A stretch of DNA of 39,657 nucleotides from an uncultured Bacteroidales bacterium (GTDB lineage: Bacteria > Bacteroidota > Bacteroidia > Bacteroidales > UBA3824), in contig CAJOJG010000029.1 of the NCBI GenBank assembly GCA_905234655.1, positions 1-39,657 on the forward strand, read 5' to 3'. The notes beneath the pieces are model-generated. The model saw only the letters and a list, made by a program, of their open reading frames with translations. It did not search any database and was not told the origin of the DNA. The translations under genes were made by a program, and so were the position numbers. Shown piece by piece: positions 31,244 to 39,361 of this stretch (the first letter of the stretch is position 1; every line of letters begins with the position of its first letter).

Positions 31244-32914
31244 ATGGTTATGAAGAAGATATTTTTGTCAATATTGCCGGTGTTATGGCTTGGGGCAGGT
31301 ATTGCAGTCGCCCAGGAGCCGGGAGACGACGATGTCGCCGGTGTTGAAGTCATAGACGGCGATACACTCTCGCTGCCGCTTGTGTCAAATTCGCCCTCCG
31401 AAATCGTGACCGAGGAAAACCAGGTCAACGAGGGAATCGACAGCCTTATGTCGCTGTGGTACGTGAAAAATTCTATTAACTCCGCCGAGACATCGCGCGA
31501 ACTCGTCGACGAGAGTGTGCCGGTGTATTTTTCAGATTCGATTTACGAAGGCGTGTTGAAGAAGATTCCGACGACTTTCCCCCTCGTCTATAACCAAAAG
31601 GTCAAGGACTGGATCGAGATGTATATCCGCCGTGGCAAATACTTGATACCCACATTGTTGGGATTGTCAAAATATTATTTCCCGATGATTGAGAAGGTTT
31701 TTGACCAGAACGACATTCCCTTGGAACTCAAGTACTTGACCATCGTAGAGTCGGCACTTAACCCACGCGCAGTTTCACGCGCAGGCGCGACCGGCCTGTG
31801 GCAGTTCATGTACGGAACCGGCAGAATGTACGACCTCGAAGTGACAACTCTCGTCGATGAACGCCGCGACCCCGACAAGGAGACTGTGGCGGCTGCAAAG
31901 TTCCTCAAAGACCTATATTCGATTTATGGCGACTGGGCGCTGGTCATCGCGGCGTACAACTGTGGCCCTGGAAACGTCAACAAAGCCATACGTCGCTCCG
32001 GCGGAAAAACTGGATTTTGGGAGATTTATCCGTGGTTGCCGACCGAGACGCGCGGCTACGTCCCGGCGTTCATCAGTGTCAACTACATCATGAACAACTA
32101 CGAAGCCCATGGCTACAAGGCTTTTAACGTCAACATGCCCACATATTCCGATACCGTCATGGTGACTAACAAGTTGCATTTCGGTCAGGTTTCGGGCGTT
32201 CTTGGAATTTCAATCGACGAACTCCGCGAACTTAACCCTCAATACAAGAAGGACATCATCCCCGGCGACATAAAGCCGTCCGCATTGAGGCTGCCGGGCG
32301 ACTTTGCGACAAGGTTTGCCGGTCAGGAAAAGGAGATTTACGCCTATCAGGATTCCATATTCTTTGCGCCGGTCAACGCGCTTGCGTACCAAAGGCAGGC
32401 CACAGTGCGCACTCCGAGCTCGTCGAGCGGAAGGGCTGGCCGCACATACGAGCCGGAGCCGTGCGACAACTCGATTCCCGCCGGAACTTCAAAACTCGTC
32501 TACACCGTCAAGCAGGGCGACACTTTCGGCTTTATCTCCAGCTGGTACGACGTGCCGATTGCAAAAATCAAGTGCTGGAACAATATCATCGGCAACCGAA
32601 TCAATATCGGTCAAAAACTTTCGATTTATGTCCCCACAAAGCGTCTTAACTCGTACAAGAACATCGACAATATGACTTTTGAGCAGAAGCAGTCCCAAAA
32701 GAGCAACCAGATTGTACAGACGAGCAAGTCCTCCGGCACAAACCTCGACCCGAAGTTCGAGTACTACACGATCCGCAAGGGTGACAACCTCAGCACTATA
32801 GCCGCTCACTATCCGGGAATTTCGGACAACGACATTATGAAAATAAATGGTTTTAGCGCGGCGGACGTGCGTAGGCTCCAGATTGGTCAGGTAATTAAAA
32901 TAAGGAAAAAATAA
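31244..32914 (+). CDS. LysM-containing lytic murein transglycosylase (MltD-like)
   Basis: 556 aa (a start at 31250 is equally possible). Signal peptide MVMKKIFLSILPVLWLGAGI...AQ. The SLT/GH23 domain (about 125-290) has the catalytic E169 in VESALNPRAVS, then GATGLWQFM and the AAYNCGPGNVNKAI motif. Two LysM peptidoglycan-binding modules follow, YTVKQGDTFGFISSWYDVPI (from about 413) and YTIRKGDNLSTIAAHYPGIS (from about 508). It cleaves the glycan backbone of peptidoglycan to form 1,6-anhydro ends, in the periplasm. In many Bacteroidales this gene closes the parAB cluster; here it is followed without a gap by the SGNH-MBOAT block. Confidence 0.9.
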   Translation: MVMKKIFLSILPVLWLGAGIAVAQEPGDDDVAGVEVIDGDTLSLPLVSNSPSEIVTEENQVNEGIDSLMSLWYVKNSINSAETSRELVDESVPVYFSDSIYEGVLKKIPTTFPLVYNQKVKDWIEMYIRRGKYLIPTLLGLSKYYFPMIEKVFDQNDIPLELKYLTIVESALNPRAVSRAGATGLWQFMYGTGRMYDLEVTTLVDERRDPDKETVAAAKFLKDLYSIYGDWALVIAAYNCGPGNVNKAIRRSGGKTGFWEIYPWLPTETRGYVPAFISVNYIMNNYEAHGYKAFNVNMPTYSDTVMVTNKLHFGQVSGVLGISIDELRELNPQYKKDIIPGDIKPSALRLPGDFATRFAGQEKEIYAYQDSIFFAPVNALAYQRQATVRTPSSSSGRAGRTYEPEPCDNSIPAGTSKLVYTVKQGDTFGFISSWYDVPIAKIKCWNNIIGNRINIGQKLSIYVPTKRLNSYKNIDNMTFEQKQSQKSNQIVQTSKSSGTNLDPKFEYYTIRKGDNLSTIAAHYPGISDNDIMKINGFSAADVRRLQIGQVIKIRKK

Positions 32915-34516
32915 TTGAACTTAAAACCGACAGCCACGTTGTTTTTCATGATTGCGGTCATGGCGCTTTTGGCAATAATGATGACGATATTTCCAAAAGA
33001 CGGCATCGCTGTTTCTGAAGATTTGACGTTGGAGTTCCCGGGTTTAAAGGAATGGTGGGACGACAAGCCCAAAAACTCGTCAAGCGGCAACGCCTACATT
33101 CCCGACCTTGTCGAGGAAGACCGTCCGGGCGGCGCGCCGCAGGGTGATGTAGACGGTGCTGACACTCTCGTGGTCGCCGACATGAGCGGTGTGCCGACAT
33201 TCGACTCGTCGGTCTACAGTTTTAAGCCGAGGCCGATAGACGTCGGCGGAATCCGCCAGCCGTTAGAACTTCCTGCGTCGGGGCCTGGATGCCTGCGGAC
33301 ACTGTTCGACGCTCTTGTCGACCCTGACCAACTCGCTAAGGTTGTGCGCATTATCCATTATGGCGACTCCCAAATCGAGACCGACAGAATCACGGGCTAT
33401 CTCCGTTACAAACTCCAACAGCAGTTTGGCGGCTCGGGGCCAGGGTTGGTTCCGGCAAAGACAGCATACGACTACAAGTCGCCGTGCCAAATCGTCAACG
33501 AGGGCGAGTGGCAGCGTTACACGATTTTTCCGTTCATTGACACTAATGTCCACCATTCGCGTTACGGCGCGTTGGCGGCTTTCGTGAGGTTTTCGCCGTT
33601 GTTGAAGTCCGAACCTGCCACAAAAGCCGTCGCCGACAGCGACACTCTGGCTCTGTTGGACACGACGGTTATCCCCACAATCCCCGACTACAAGCCCGCC
33701 GAGCCGTCCAAAATATATAATGCGTCGCTCCAAATAATCCCTTCGCGCTCGGGATATTCAAACTCCAAGACAATCAAGAAAATACGGATGTTCTATGGCA
33801 ATAACACAAAGCCATTTTCGGTAAAAGTCATGGACGGCGGCGAAATCCTCTACGCCGATTCTCTGAAATCCACAGGCAATTATGCCGTAAAGACGTGGAA
33901 CTTCGCACAAACTCCCGAAGACTTCCGCATGGAGTTTTCAGGCGCGGACAGCCCCGACATTTATGGATTTGCGATGGACGGATTGAGCGGCGTGGCGGTT
34001 GACAATATCGCGTTGCGCGGATGTTCAGGCACGATTTTCACGAAAATGAACGGCGCGTTCCTGAGCGGAATGTTCCGCGACCTGAACGTCAAGTGTGTGA
34101 TTTTGCAGTTTGGCGGTAATGCGATTCCGTCGCTGACGCCGGATAGGGTAGGGTGGTTCGCGGGCGCAATCGCCTCCCAAATCAGGTACATAAAGCGCAT
34201 TTACCCCGGCGTGTCCATCATCGTCGTCGGGCCGGCGGACATGAGCACAAAAGTCCAGGACAGGTACGAGACATACGAGGTCCTGCCGGATGTCGTGGAG
34301 GGCATGAGGAGTGCCGCACTGCAAAACGACTGCGCGTTTTGGGACATGTACTCGGCGATGGGCGGATTGAACACAATGCCCGACTGGGTTTTTCACGACC
34401 CGCCATACGCCGAGAAGGATTTTGTACATTTCACGCCAAACGGCGCAAACGCAATCGCACGTATGCTCTATAATTCGATAATCGCAAGATACAACGAATA
34501 CATCTCAAAAAAATGA
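32915..34516 (+). CDS. Membrane-anchored SGNH/GDSL hydrolase, probable TTG start
   Basis: 533 aa if translated from the TTG at 32915, which directly abuts the TAA of the transglycosylase gene; this start keeps a basic residue ahead of the membrane helix (TATLFFMIAVMALLAIMM, about 6-23). The next in-frame ATG is 32948 and would lose that basic residue. After a proline-rich linker, the SGNH domain has block I YGDSQIETD (S152), the oxyanion-type block LQFGGNAIPS, VVGPADMST, and D502-F-V-H505 in the last block. It is a lipase/acetylesterase-type fold in the periplasm. With its neighbours it fits a peptidoglycan or glycan O-acyl group editing role, an inference. Confidence 0.8.
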   Translation: MNLKPTATLFFMIAVMALLAIMMTIFPKDGIAVSEDLTLEFPGLKEWWDDKPKNSSSGNAYIPDLVEEDRPGGAPQGDVDGADTLVVADMSGVPTFDSSVYSFKPRPIDVGGIRQPLELPASGPGCLRTLFDALVDPDQLAKVVRIIHYGDSQIETDRITGYLRYKLQQQFGGSGPGLVPAKTAYDYKSPCQIVNEGEWQRYTIFPFIDTNVHHSRYGALAAFVRFSPLLKSEPATKAVADSDTLALLDTTVIPTIPDYKPAEPSKIYNASLQIIPSRSGYSNSKTIKKIRMFYGNNTKPFSVKVMDGGEILYADSLKSTGNYAVKTWNFAQTPEDFRMEFSGADSPDIYGFAMDGLSGVAVDNIALRGCSGTIFTKMNGAFLSGMFRDLNVKCVILQFGGNAIPSLTPDRVGWFAGAIASQIRYIKRIYPGVSIIVVGPADMSTKVQDRYETYEVLPDVVEGMRSAALQNDCAFWDMYSAMGGLNTMPDWVFHDPPYAEKDFVHFTPNGANAIARMLYNSIIARYNEYISKK

Positions 34517-35754
34517 AAAATCGGATATTATTGCTTTTAGTGGCACTGATAGGCTCTTGGACTGTGAAAGCCCAGGACTATCCTTACGACCTGCCATTCT
34601 ATAATTTCGTCGACTACTCAAAGGCGAAAATCGTGTTTTCAAAAGATTCGTCGGACTTCAGGAAACTCCATGTCAAACTCGATTCCATGATAAGGTTCGG
34701 CAAGTCCAGTCTCAACGTCGTCCAAATCGGCGCGTCGCATACTCAGGCGGACATCTTCTCCGGTCAAGTGCGGTATCGCCTTCAGACCTTCCACCCCGGT
34801 CTCGTCGGCTCGCGCGGACTTGTCTTCCCGTACAGAATGACGAAGACAAACAATCCGAGCAACTACATCGCAAAGTTCTCGGGCGTGTGGACTGGTTGCC
34901 GCAATGTCGAGTGGCGGAAGGCTTGTGAGTTGGGCATTTCGGGCGCGTCCGGCACGACCACCGACCCAAACGCCGCCATCACGATTACAATGAACCCGTC
35001 TAACCCCGTGGAGTATGACTTCAACGTCGTGAAGGTCTTCACCGCGCCACACGCCAACATGTACGACATCATTCCGGCGGGCGAGATGGGCGCGTACAAG
35101 GTGACGAAGAATGTCGAGTTGGGATATATGGAGTTCAAGTTTGAGAAATACCAGAAGGTCGCTAATTTCAGGCTGATGAAGACCAGCGACGAGCAGCGTT
35201 CATTCACCCTCTACGGCCTCTCTTTGGAGAATGACAACCCGGGCATCACGTATTCCGCCATGGGCATTAACGGCGCAAGCCTTAAGTCGTGGCTCGCCTG
35301 TGAGCATTTCGCGTCGCAGGTCAAGATGATGGAGCCGGACTGGTTCGTCATCCTCCTCGGCACTAACGACGGTTTCGTCAGCAACTTCAACGCCGAGCAG
35401 TTCTACACTAACTATGACGAGTTCATTTCGCGGATTAAGAAGACCTGCCCAAACGCCGTCTTCACTTTTGTAGTCCCCAACGACTGCTACCTTTTCCGCA
35501 AGCGTCCAAACCCCGCCACGGAGCAGCAGGAGCAGCAAATCCTCCGGCTCGTCGCCAAGTACAATGCCTCGATGTTCAGCATATACGACTGCATGGGCGG
35601 CTTCGGCTCGTCAAAAACATGGGTCGAGAACGGGCTCATGGCGGGTGACAAGGTTCACATGACCGTCGCAGGATACCGCCTGTGCGCCGACATGTTCTTC
35701 AACGCATTCCTGAGGACTTACGACAATTATCTCGACGCTGGAAAAAACAAGTGA
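34513..35754 (+). CDS. Secreted SGNH/GDSL hydrolase, second copy
   Basis: 413 aa, overlapping the previous gene by 4 bp (ATGA). Signal peptide MKNRILLLLVALIGSWTVKA-Q. The SGNH blocks are VQIGASHTQ (S75; the usual D before the serine is Ala), block III ILLGTNDG, VVPNDC, and D379-K-V-H382-MTVAGY. A ~200-residue beta-rich insertion lies between blocks I and III, similar to that in the upstream paralogue and to carbohydrate-esterase-like SGNH proteins near MBOAT genes. It probably adds or removes acyl groups on an envelope glycan. The Asp to Ala change in block I may alter activity, though the serine, Gly-Asn and His-Asp parts are retained. Confidence 0.8.
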   Translation: MKNRILLLLVALIGSWTVKAQDYPYDLPFYNFVDYSKAKIVFSKDSSDFRKLHVKLDSMIRFGKSSLNVVQIGASHTQADIFSGQVRYRLQTFHPGLVGSRGLVFPYRMTKTNNPSNYIAKFSGVWTGCRNVEWRKACELGISGASGTTTDPNAAITITMNPSNPVEYDFNVVKVFTAPHANMYDIIPAGEMGAYKVTKNVELGYMEFKFEKYQKVANFRLMKTSDEQRSFTLYGLSLENDNPGITYSAMGINGASLKSWLACEHFASQVKMMEPDWFVILLGTNDGFVSNFNAEQFYTNYDEFISRIKKTCPNAVFTFVVPNDCYLFRKRPNPATEQQEQQILRLVAKYNASMFSIYDCMGGFGSSKTWVENGLMAGDKVHMTVAGYRLCADMFFNAFLRTYDNYLDAGKNK

Positions 35755-35783
35755 TTTTTTTATGCAGTTGTCGAAAAATTTTA

Positions 35784-35791
35784 TAGTTTTG
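35784..35791 (+). promoter_or_regulatory. -7 box upstream of the MBOAT gene
   Basis: TAGTTTTG matches TAnnTTTG; the ATG at 35848 is 56 bp further on. No -33 TTTG at the right spacing. It gives the MBOAT/S26 pair a possible separate start. Confidence 0.5.
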
Positions 35792-35847
35792 CGGAGAGTT
35801 AATTAACCCCTTTTAAAACCCAAACTCGCGCAAGAGGAAACAGATAG

Positions 35848-38028
35848 ATGAACTCGTTATTCTCATTGGATGATTTTGTGAGCCTGTTCACTTATAATCC
35901 GCAAAGGCCGCTGCTGTTCACGCAGTTCTACTTTTGGGGATTTTTTGTGATTGTGATGGCTGTATACGTATTCGTGTACAAGAAAATCGCCATGAGGAAC
36001 GTGTACCTGCTGTTGTGCAGCCTGTTTTTCTACTACAAGACGAGCGGCGTGTTCCTTGTGCTGCTTATTCTCACTATCGCGTCGATTTACTATATCACAA
36101 ACTGGCTCCACCGCACGCCCGACGGCACACGGAGAAAGTTGATACTTGCGCTCGGCGTGGTCGTCAATCTCCTGATACTCTTCTACTTCAAGTACACGGC
36201 GTTCATCGTCGAGTCCGTCAATGGCATCTTCGGGACGGATTTCCATGTTGTCAATTATTTTTCGACAGCCACAAATGCGGTTTTCGGCACCGATTTCGTC
36301 ACTGACAAAATCATCTTGCCGGTGGGCATTTCGTTCTTCACATTCCAGGCTATAAGTTATTGTGTCGATGTGTATTGGCGGAAGATAGAGCCGGTGAAGT
36401 CGGTTTTGGATTTTGGGTTTTACGTTTCGTTTTTCCCCCAACTTGTCGCCGGTCCCATAGTCAGGGCGTCGGAGTTTGTGCCGCAGATTTATAAGCCATA
36501 CTCACTTTCGAAACAGGAGTTCGGAATGGCCATATTCATGATTCTCAAAGGTTTGATAAAAAAAGTTTTCATATCCGACTATATCTCAATAAACTTCATC
36601 GACAGGGTTTTTGACTCGCCGATGAAATATTCTGGGTTCGAGACTTTGATGTCATTGTACGGCTACAGCCTCCAGGTCTACACCGATTTCAGCGGCTATA
36701 CTGACATCGCGATTGGGCTTGCGCTACTGATGGGATTCCGCCTGAGCATTAACTTCAACTCGCCTTACAAGGCAAAATCCACCGCCGAGTTTTGGCACAG
36801 GTGGCATATTTCGCTTTCTACATGGCTCAAGGACTACCTCTATATCCCGATTGGCGGCAACAGGAACGGCTCATTCGGCGGCTACGCCTGTTGGGTTGTG
36901 ATGATGCTGGTGTTCGTGATGCTGAGCGGCAGTTTGGTCGTCGCGGCGGTGCTGTTCGGGCTGATGGCGGTCTTGGTTGTGCTGTGCATGATTTTCCCGA
37001 ACTTCAAGCACACGATGACCACAATGATGAACAACCAAATCACGATGCTCCTCGGCGGACTGTGGCACGGTTCGAGTTGGATGTTTGTGACGTGGGGCTG
37101 CTATAATGGCTTTGGCTTGGTGGTCTACAAACTTTGGAAAAAGGAGACCCAGGTCTTCCGCTGGATTCTGCTCGTGGCACTCAATGCCGCCGCCGCCATA
37201 ACGTACAACCTCGGCTATTGGCACAGTCCAAACGGCGTCGTGCTGTGGGCGATGGCTGACGGCGTGTGGTTCTACTGCTATTTCGTGTGGGTCGTCAAAC
37301 TCTCGCAGTCCCGCCCTCACATCCATCTGAAGTACGCGCTCGGCATCGTCCTGATTACGTTTTTCTCGTTGTGCGCGGTCGTGCTGACCGGGCTTTGGAA
37401 CAGCGACGTGAAGTATTTAGCGTGGATTTTGCTGAGTTTCGTGGCTTGTGTGGTATTCTACATGTTCGATAATTGGGATAGGCTATTCCCCGGTGTGGCT
37501 GTCCAGGGCAGGCTCACGACCTGTTTCCTATGGGCAAACCTCGTCCTGTCGCTCGGCGCGTGTTTCTTCGGGCATACCGGCGGATGGAATATCGTGTGGC
37601 TCTTGGCGGCAGTGACGGCTCTGTCGGGCTACCTTTTCGCCATCACGAAGGGTCAAATCAAGGAGCCGGGGAAATTTGTGCCGTATATTTGGGGTATCTT
37701 CTTGACTTTTAACTTCATAACGTTCACACGAATATGGTTCCGCGCACCCGACACGGACACTGTGGAGATGATGTTGGAGCGGCTGTTCAATGGATGGAGC
37801 GACATCTCGCTCATACCGACCATGGTGGCAAGTTACAAGAAGGTGTTCGCAGTGATACTTTTCGGAATGATAATCCACTGGCTTTCAGTGCCATATAAAG
37901 AAAGGTACACAAAGCGTTTTGTGGACTCGCCCGTGTGGGTGAAGGTTTTGATATGCGTGTTTACGGTTTTCATGCTGTATCAGGTGAAAACATCTGACCT
38001 GCAACCGTTCATATATTTCCAATTCTAA
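35848..38028 (+). CDS. MBOAT-family O-acyltransferase (AlgI/DltB/PatA type), extra-long
   Basis: 726 aa, against about 450-520 for most family members. The N-terminal half has the typical LFTQFYFWGFFVIVMAVYVF, PVGISFFTFQAISYCVDVY, FFPQLVAGPIVRA, then YGYSLQVYTDFSGYTDIAIG and FWHRWHISLSTWLKDYLYIP (from about 315) and the catalytic-type histidine H407 in GGLWHGSSWMF. About 200 extra, mainly hydrophobic residues (roughly 425-620) separate this from the family's end segment (FITFTRIWFRAPD, near residue 630). It moves acyl groups across the inner membrane to a surface glycan. The two SGNH genes upstream fit as partners, as in PatA/PatB or AlgI/AlgJX pairs. Confidence 0.9.
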   Translation: MNSLFSLDDFVSLFTYNPQRPLLFTQFYFWGFFVIVMAVYVFVYKKIAMRNVYLLLCSLFFYYKTSGVFLVLLILTIASIYYITNWLHRTPDGTRRKLILALGVVVNLLILFYFKYTAFIVESVNGIFGTDFHVVNYFSTATNAVFGTDFVTDKIILPVGISFFTFQAISYCVDVYWRKIEPVKSVLDFGFYVSFFPQLVAGPIVRASEFVPQIYKPYSLSKQEFGMAIFMILKGLIKKVFISDYISINFIDRVFDSPMKYSGFETLMSLYGYSLQVYTDFSGYTDIAIGLALLMGFRLSINFNSPYKAKSTAEFWHRWHISLSTWLKDYLYIPIGGNRNGSFGGYACWVVMMLVFVMLSGSLVVAAVLFGLMAVLVVLCMIFPNFKHTMTTMMNNQITMLLGGLWHGSSWMFVTWGCYNGFGLVVYKLWKKETQVFRWILLVALNAAAAITYNLGYWHSPNGVVLWAMADGVWFYCYFVWVVKLSQSRPHIHLKYALGIVLITFFSLCAVVLTGLWNSDVKYLAWILLSFVACVVFYMFDNWDRLFPGVAVQGRLTTCFLWANLVLSLGACFFGHTGGWNIVWLLAAVTALSGYLFAITKGQIKEPGKFVPYIWGIFLTFNFITFTRIWFRAPDTDTVEMMLERLFNGWSDISLIPTMVASYKKVFAVILFGMIIHWLSVPYKERYTKRFVDSPVWVKVLICVFTVFMLYQVKTSDLQPFIYFQF

Positions 38029-38049
38029 CTTTAACAATAGGTATTCATC

Positions 38050-39174
38050 ATGGCAAACAAAAAAGAAGAGGTGGTAACGACCACCACAAAAGTCGCCAAC
38101 GGAGAGAAGACAGTGACGACGGTGACTACGACGACCGAGACAACCACCACGACCCGCAAGAAGAAGAGCGGCTGGTGGTCTAAGCTATCGACGCTGATGA
38201 AGGTGCTGGTAATCGCCGGCGCGGTGCTGTTAGTGGGTCTGATAGTTGGACTGCTCGTCCTCGGCCGCGTGAAGGCTACTTCAAACACTATGGAAACGTC
38301 TGTGTTCCAGGGCGAGACTGTATGGTTCAACCGTTGTAAGAAGCCGGTACAGGGCGACGTCCTCGTGTTCCGCCACCCGGAGGCCGACACTGTCGTCGAG
38401 AACATGCGCGACAAGAACTACTACAAGATGACGCGCTTGTATGGCAATGCGTGGTGCAACAAGTCGGTCGACCCTGTGAAGTATCAGCCGAAGAAACGCC
38501 GTCCAATCGTCCTGTCGCGTTGTTTCGGCCTGCCCGGCGATGTTGTGACGATTAAGGACAACATTGTGTATGTCAACAATGCCGCTGTGCAGGATCCCGT
38601 GTCGGCTAAGTATGCCTACCTCACGGTTTCGACTGGCCACGTCGGCCTCGATGTGCTTGAGCCTCTCGGTCTTAACAAGGCTGGCATGAACTCGTCGTCC
38701 GAGGATGCCGAGACGGTCATCAGCTATTTCCGCAATTCGATTCCGTCGGACTGCATGGCCGCGCTCTACAGCATGACTGAGGAATCCGCTAACGCGCTGT
38801 CCAAGAGCGACATTATCCGCAAGATCCAGAAGGTCTCGCTGCCGAAGGAGTATTTCGAGCGCACTGTGTTCCCCTACATGGAGTCGCTCCACTGGAACTC
38901 CAGCAATTTCGGTCCCGTCCTCGTCCCGGCGAAGGGCAAGGTTCTTAAGCTCAACACCGACATTCTGCCGTTCTACCGCCGTTGTATCGAAGCTTACGAG
39001 GGCAACAAGGTCGATGTCAAGGATGGCAAAATCTTCATCAATGGCGACGAGGCTACTTCGTACCGTTTCCGCCGCGACTACTATTTTGTCCTCGGCGACA
39101 ACCGCACCAGCGACGACGACTCCCGCTATTTCGGCTTCCTGCCCGCGAACCACATCATGGGCGTAGCGCGCTAA
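38050..39174 (+). CDS. S26 signal-peptidase-like protein with altered catalytic dyad
   Basis: 374 aa. A threonine-rich N-terminus (positions 10-35, TTTT/TTETTTTT runs) and a basic KKK are followed by one membrane helix (about 50-71). The S26 core follows: box B ATSNTMETSVFQGE (S78-N-T80-M81), box D-like RPIVLSRCFGLPGDVV, and the late box E GDNRTSDDDSRYFG (349-362). In LepB the nucleophile is the second serine of PSxSM and the general base is the lysine before R in IKRxxGLPGD; here these positions are T80 and S156. So it has the fold but probably not the standard activity. A long insertion (about 185-305) splits the catalytic core. It follows the MBOAT gene by 21 bp. Confidence 0.8.
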   Translation: MANKKEEVVTTTTKVANGEKTVTTVTTTTETTTTTRKKKSGWWSKLSTLMKVLVIAGAVLLVGLIVGLLVLGRVKATSNTMETSVFQGETVWFNRCKKPVQGDVLVFRHPEADTVVENMRDKNYYKMTRLYGNAWCNKSVDPVKYQPKKRRPIVLSRCFGLPGDVVTIKDNIVYVNNAAVQDPVSAKYAYLTVSTGHVGLDVLEPLGLNKAGMNSSSEDAETVISYFRNSIPSDCMAALYSMTEESANALSKSDIIRKIQKVSLPKEYFERTVFPYMESLHWNSSNFGPVLVPAKGKVLKLNTDILPFYRRCIEAYEGNKVDVKDGKIFINGDEATSYRFRRDYYFVLGDNRTSDDDSRYFGFLPANHIMGVAR

Positions 39175-39179
39175 TTCAT

Positions 39180-39235
39180 AAACAAATTGGTCGGACAAAT
39201 CATCACGAGTGGTGATTTGTCCGACCAATTTGTTT
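39180..39235. repeat. 27-bp near-perfect hairpin just after the S26-like gene
   Basis: Arms 39180-39206 and 39209-39235 pair over 27 positions with one G-T pair (203/212); the effective loop is about six bases. It starts 5 bp after the stop codon. The pair-rich stem is far longer than a normal terminator, and the next hairpin follows at once. It may be a terminator, an RNase-processed end, or a mobile palindromic repeat. Confidence 0.75.
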
Positions 39236-39240
39236 GTATA

Positions 39241-39272
39241 AAAAAAGCCGTGGGGAAAGCCACGGCTTTTTA
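39241..39272 (+). terminator. Intrinsic terminator (bidirectional form)
   Basis: The stem GCCGTGG (39247-39253) pairs with CCACGGC (39260-39266), flanked by A-run and T-run (AAAAAA and TTTTTATTTT), so it can act on both strands. Confidence 0.8.
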
Positions 39273-39282
39273 TTTTGGGAAT

Positions 39283-39323
39283 GCCCTGACGGGCGAGTGT
39301 TTTTTGGGTCGCCCTTGCGGGCG
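39283..39323. repeat. Double-hairpin intergenic repeat, copy B
   Basis: GCCC-TGAC-GGGC (39283-39294), T-rich spacer, CGCCC-TTGC-GGGCG (39310-39323), then GGAAATTTTTCAAATC. The same order and tail as copy A at 31120-31156. Confidence 0.6.
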
Positions 39324-39361
39324 GAAATTTTTCAAATCAACTTCAAATCTTACAAATTTTT

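Noticed and set aside
38074..38157. Threonine codon tract as a phase-variable repeat
   Set aside because: Codons are mixed (ACG/ACC/ACA/ACT) and the unit is three bases, so slippage would not switch the frame.
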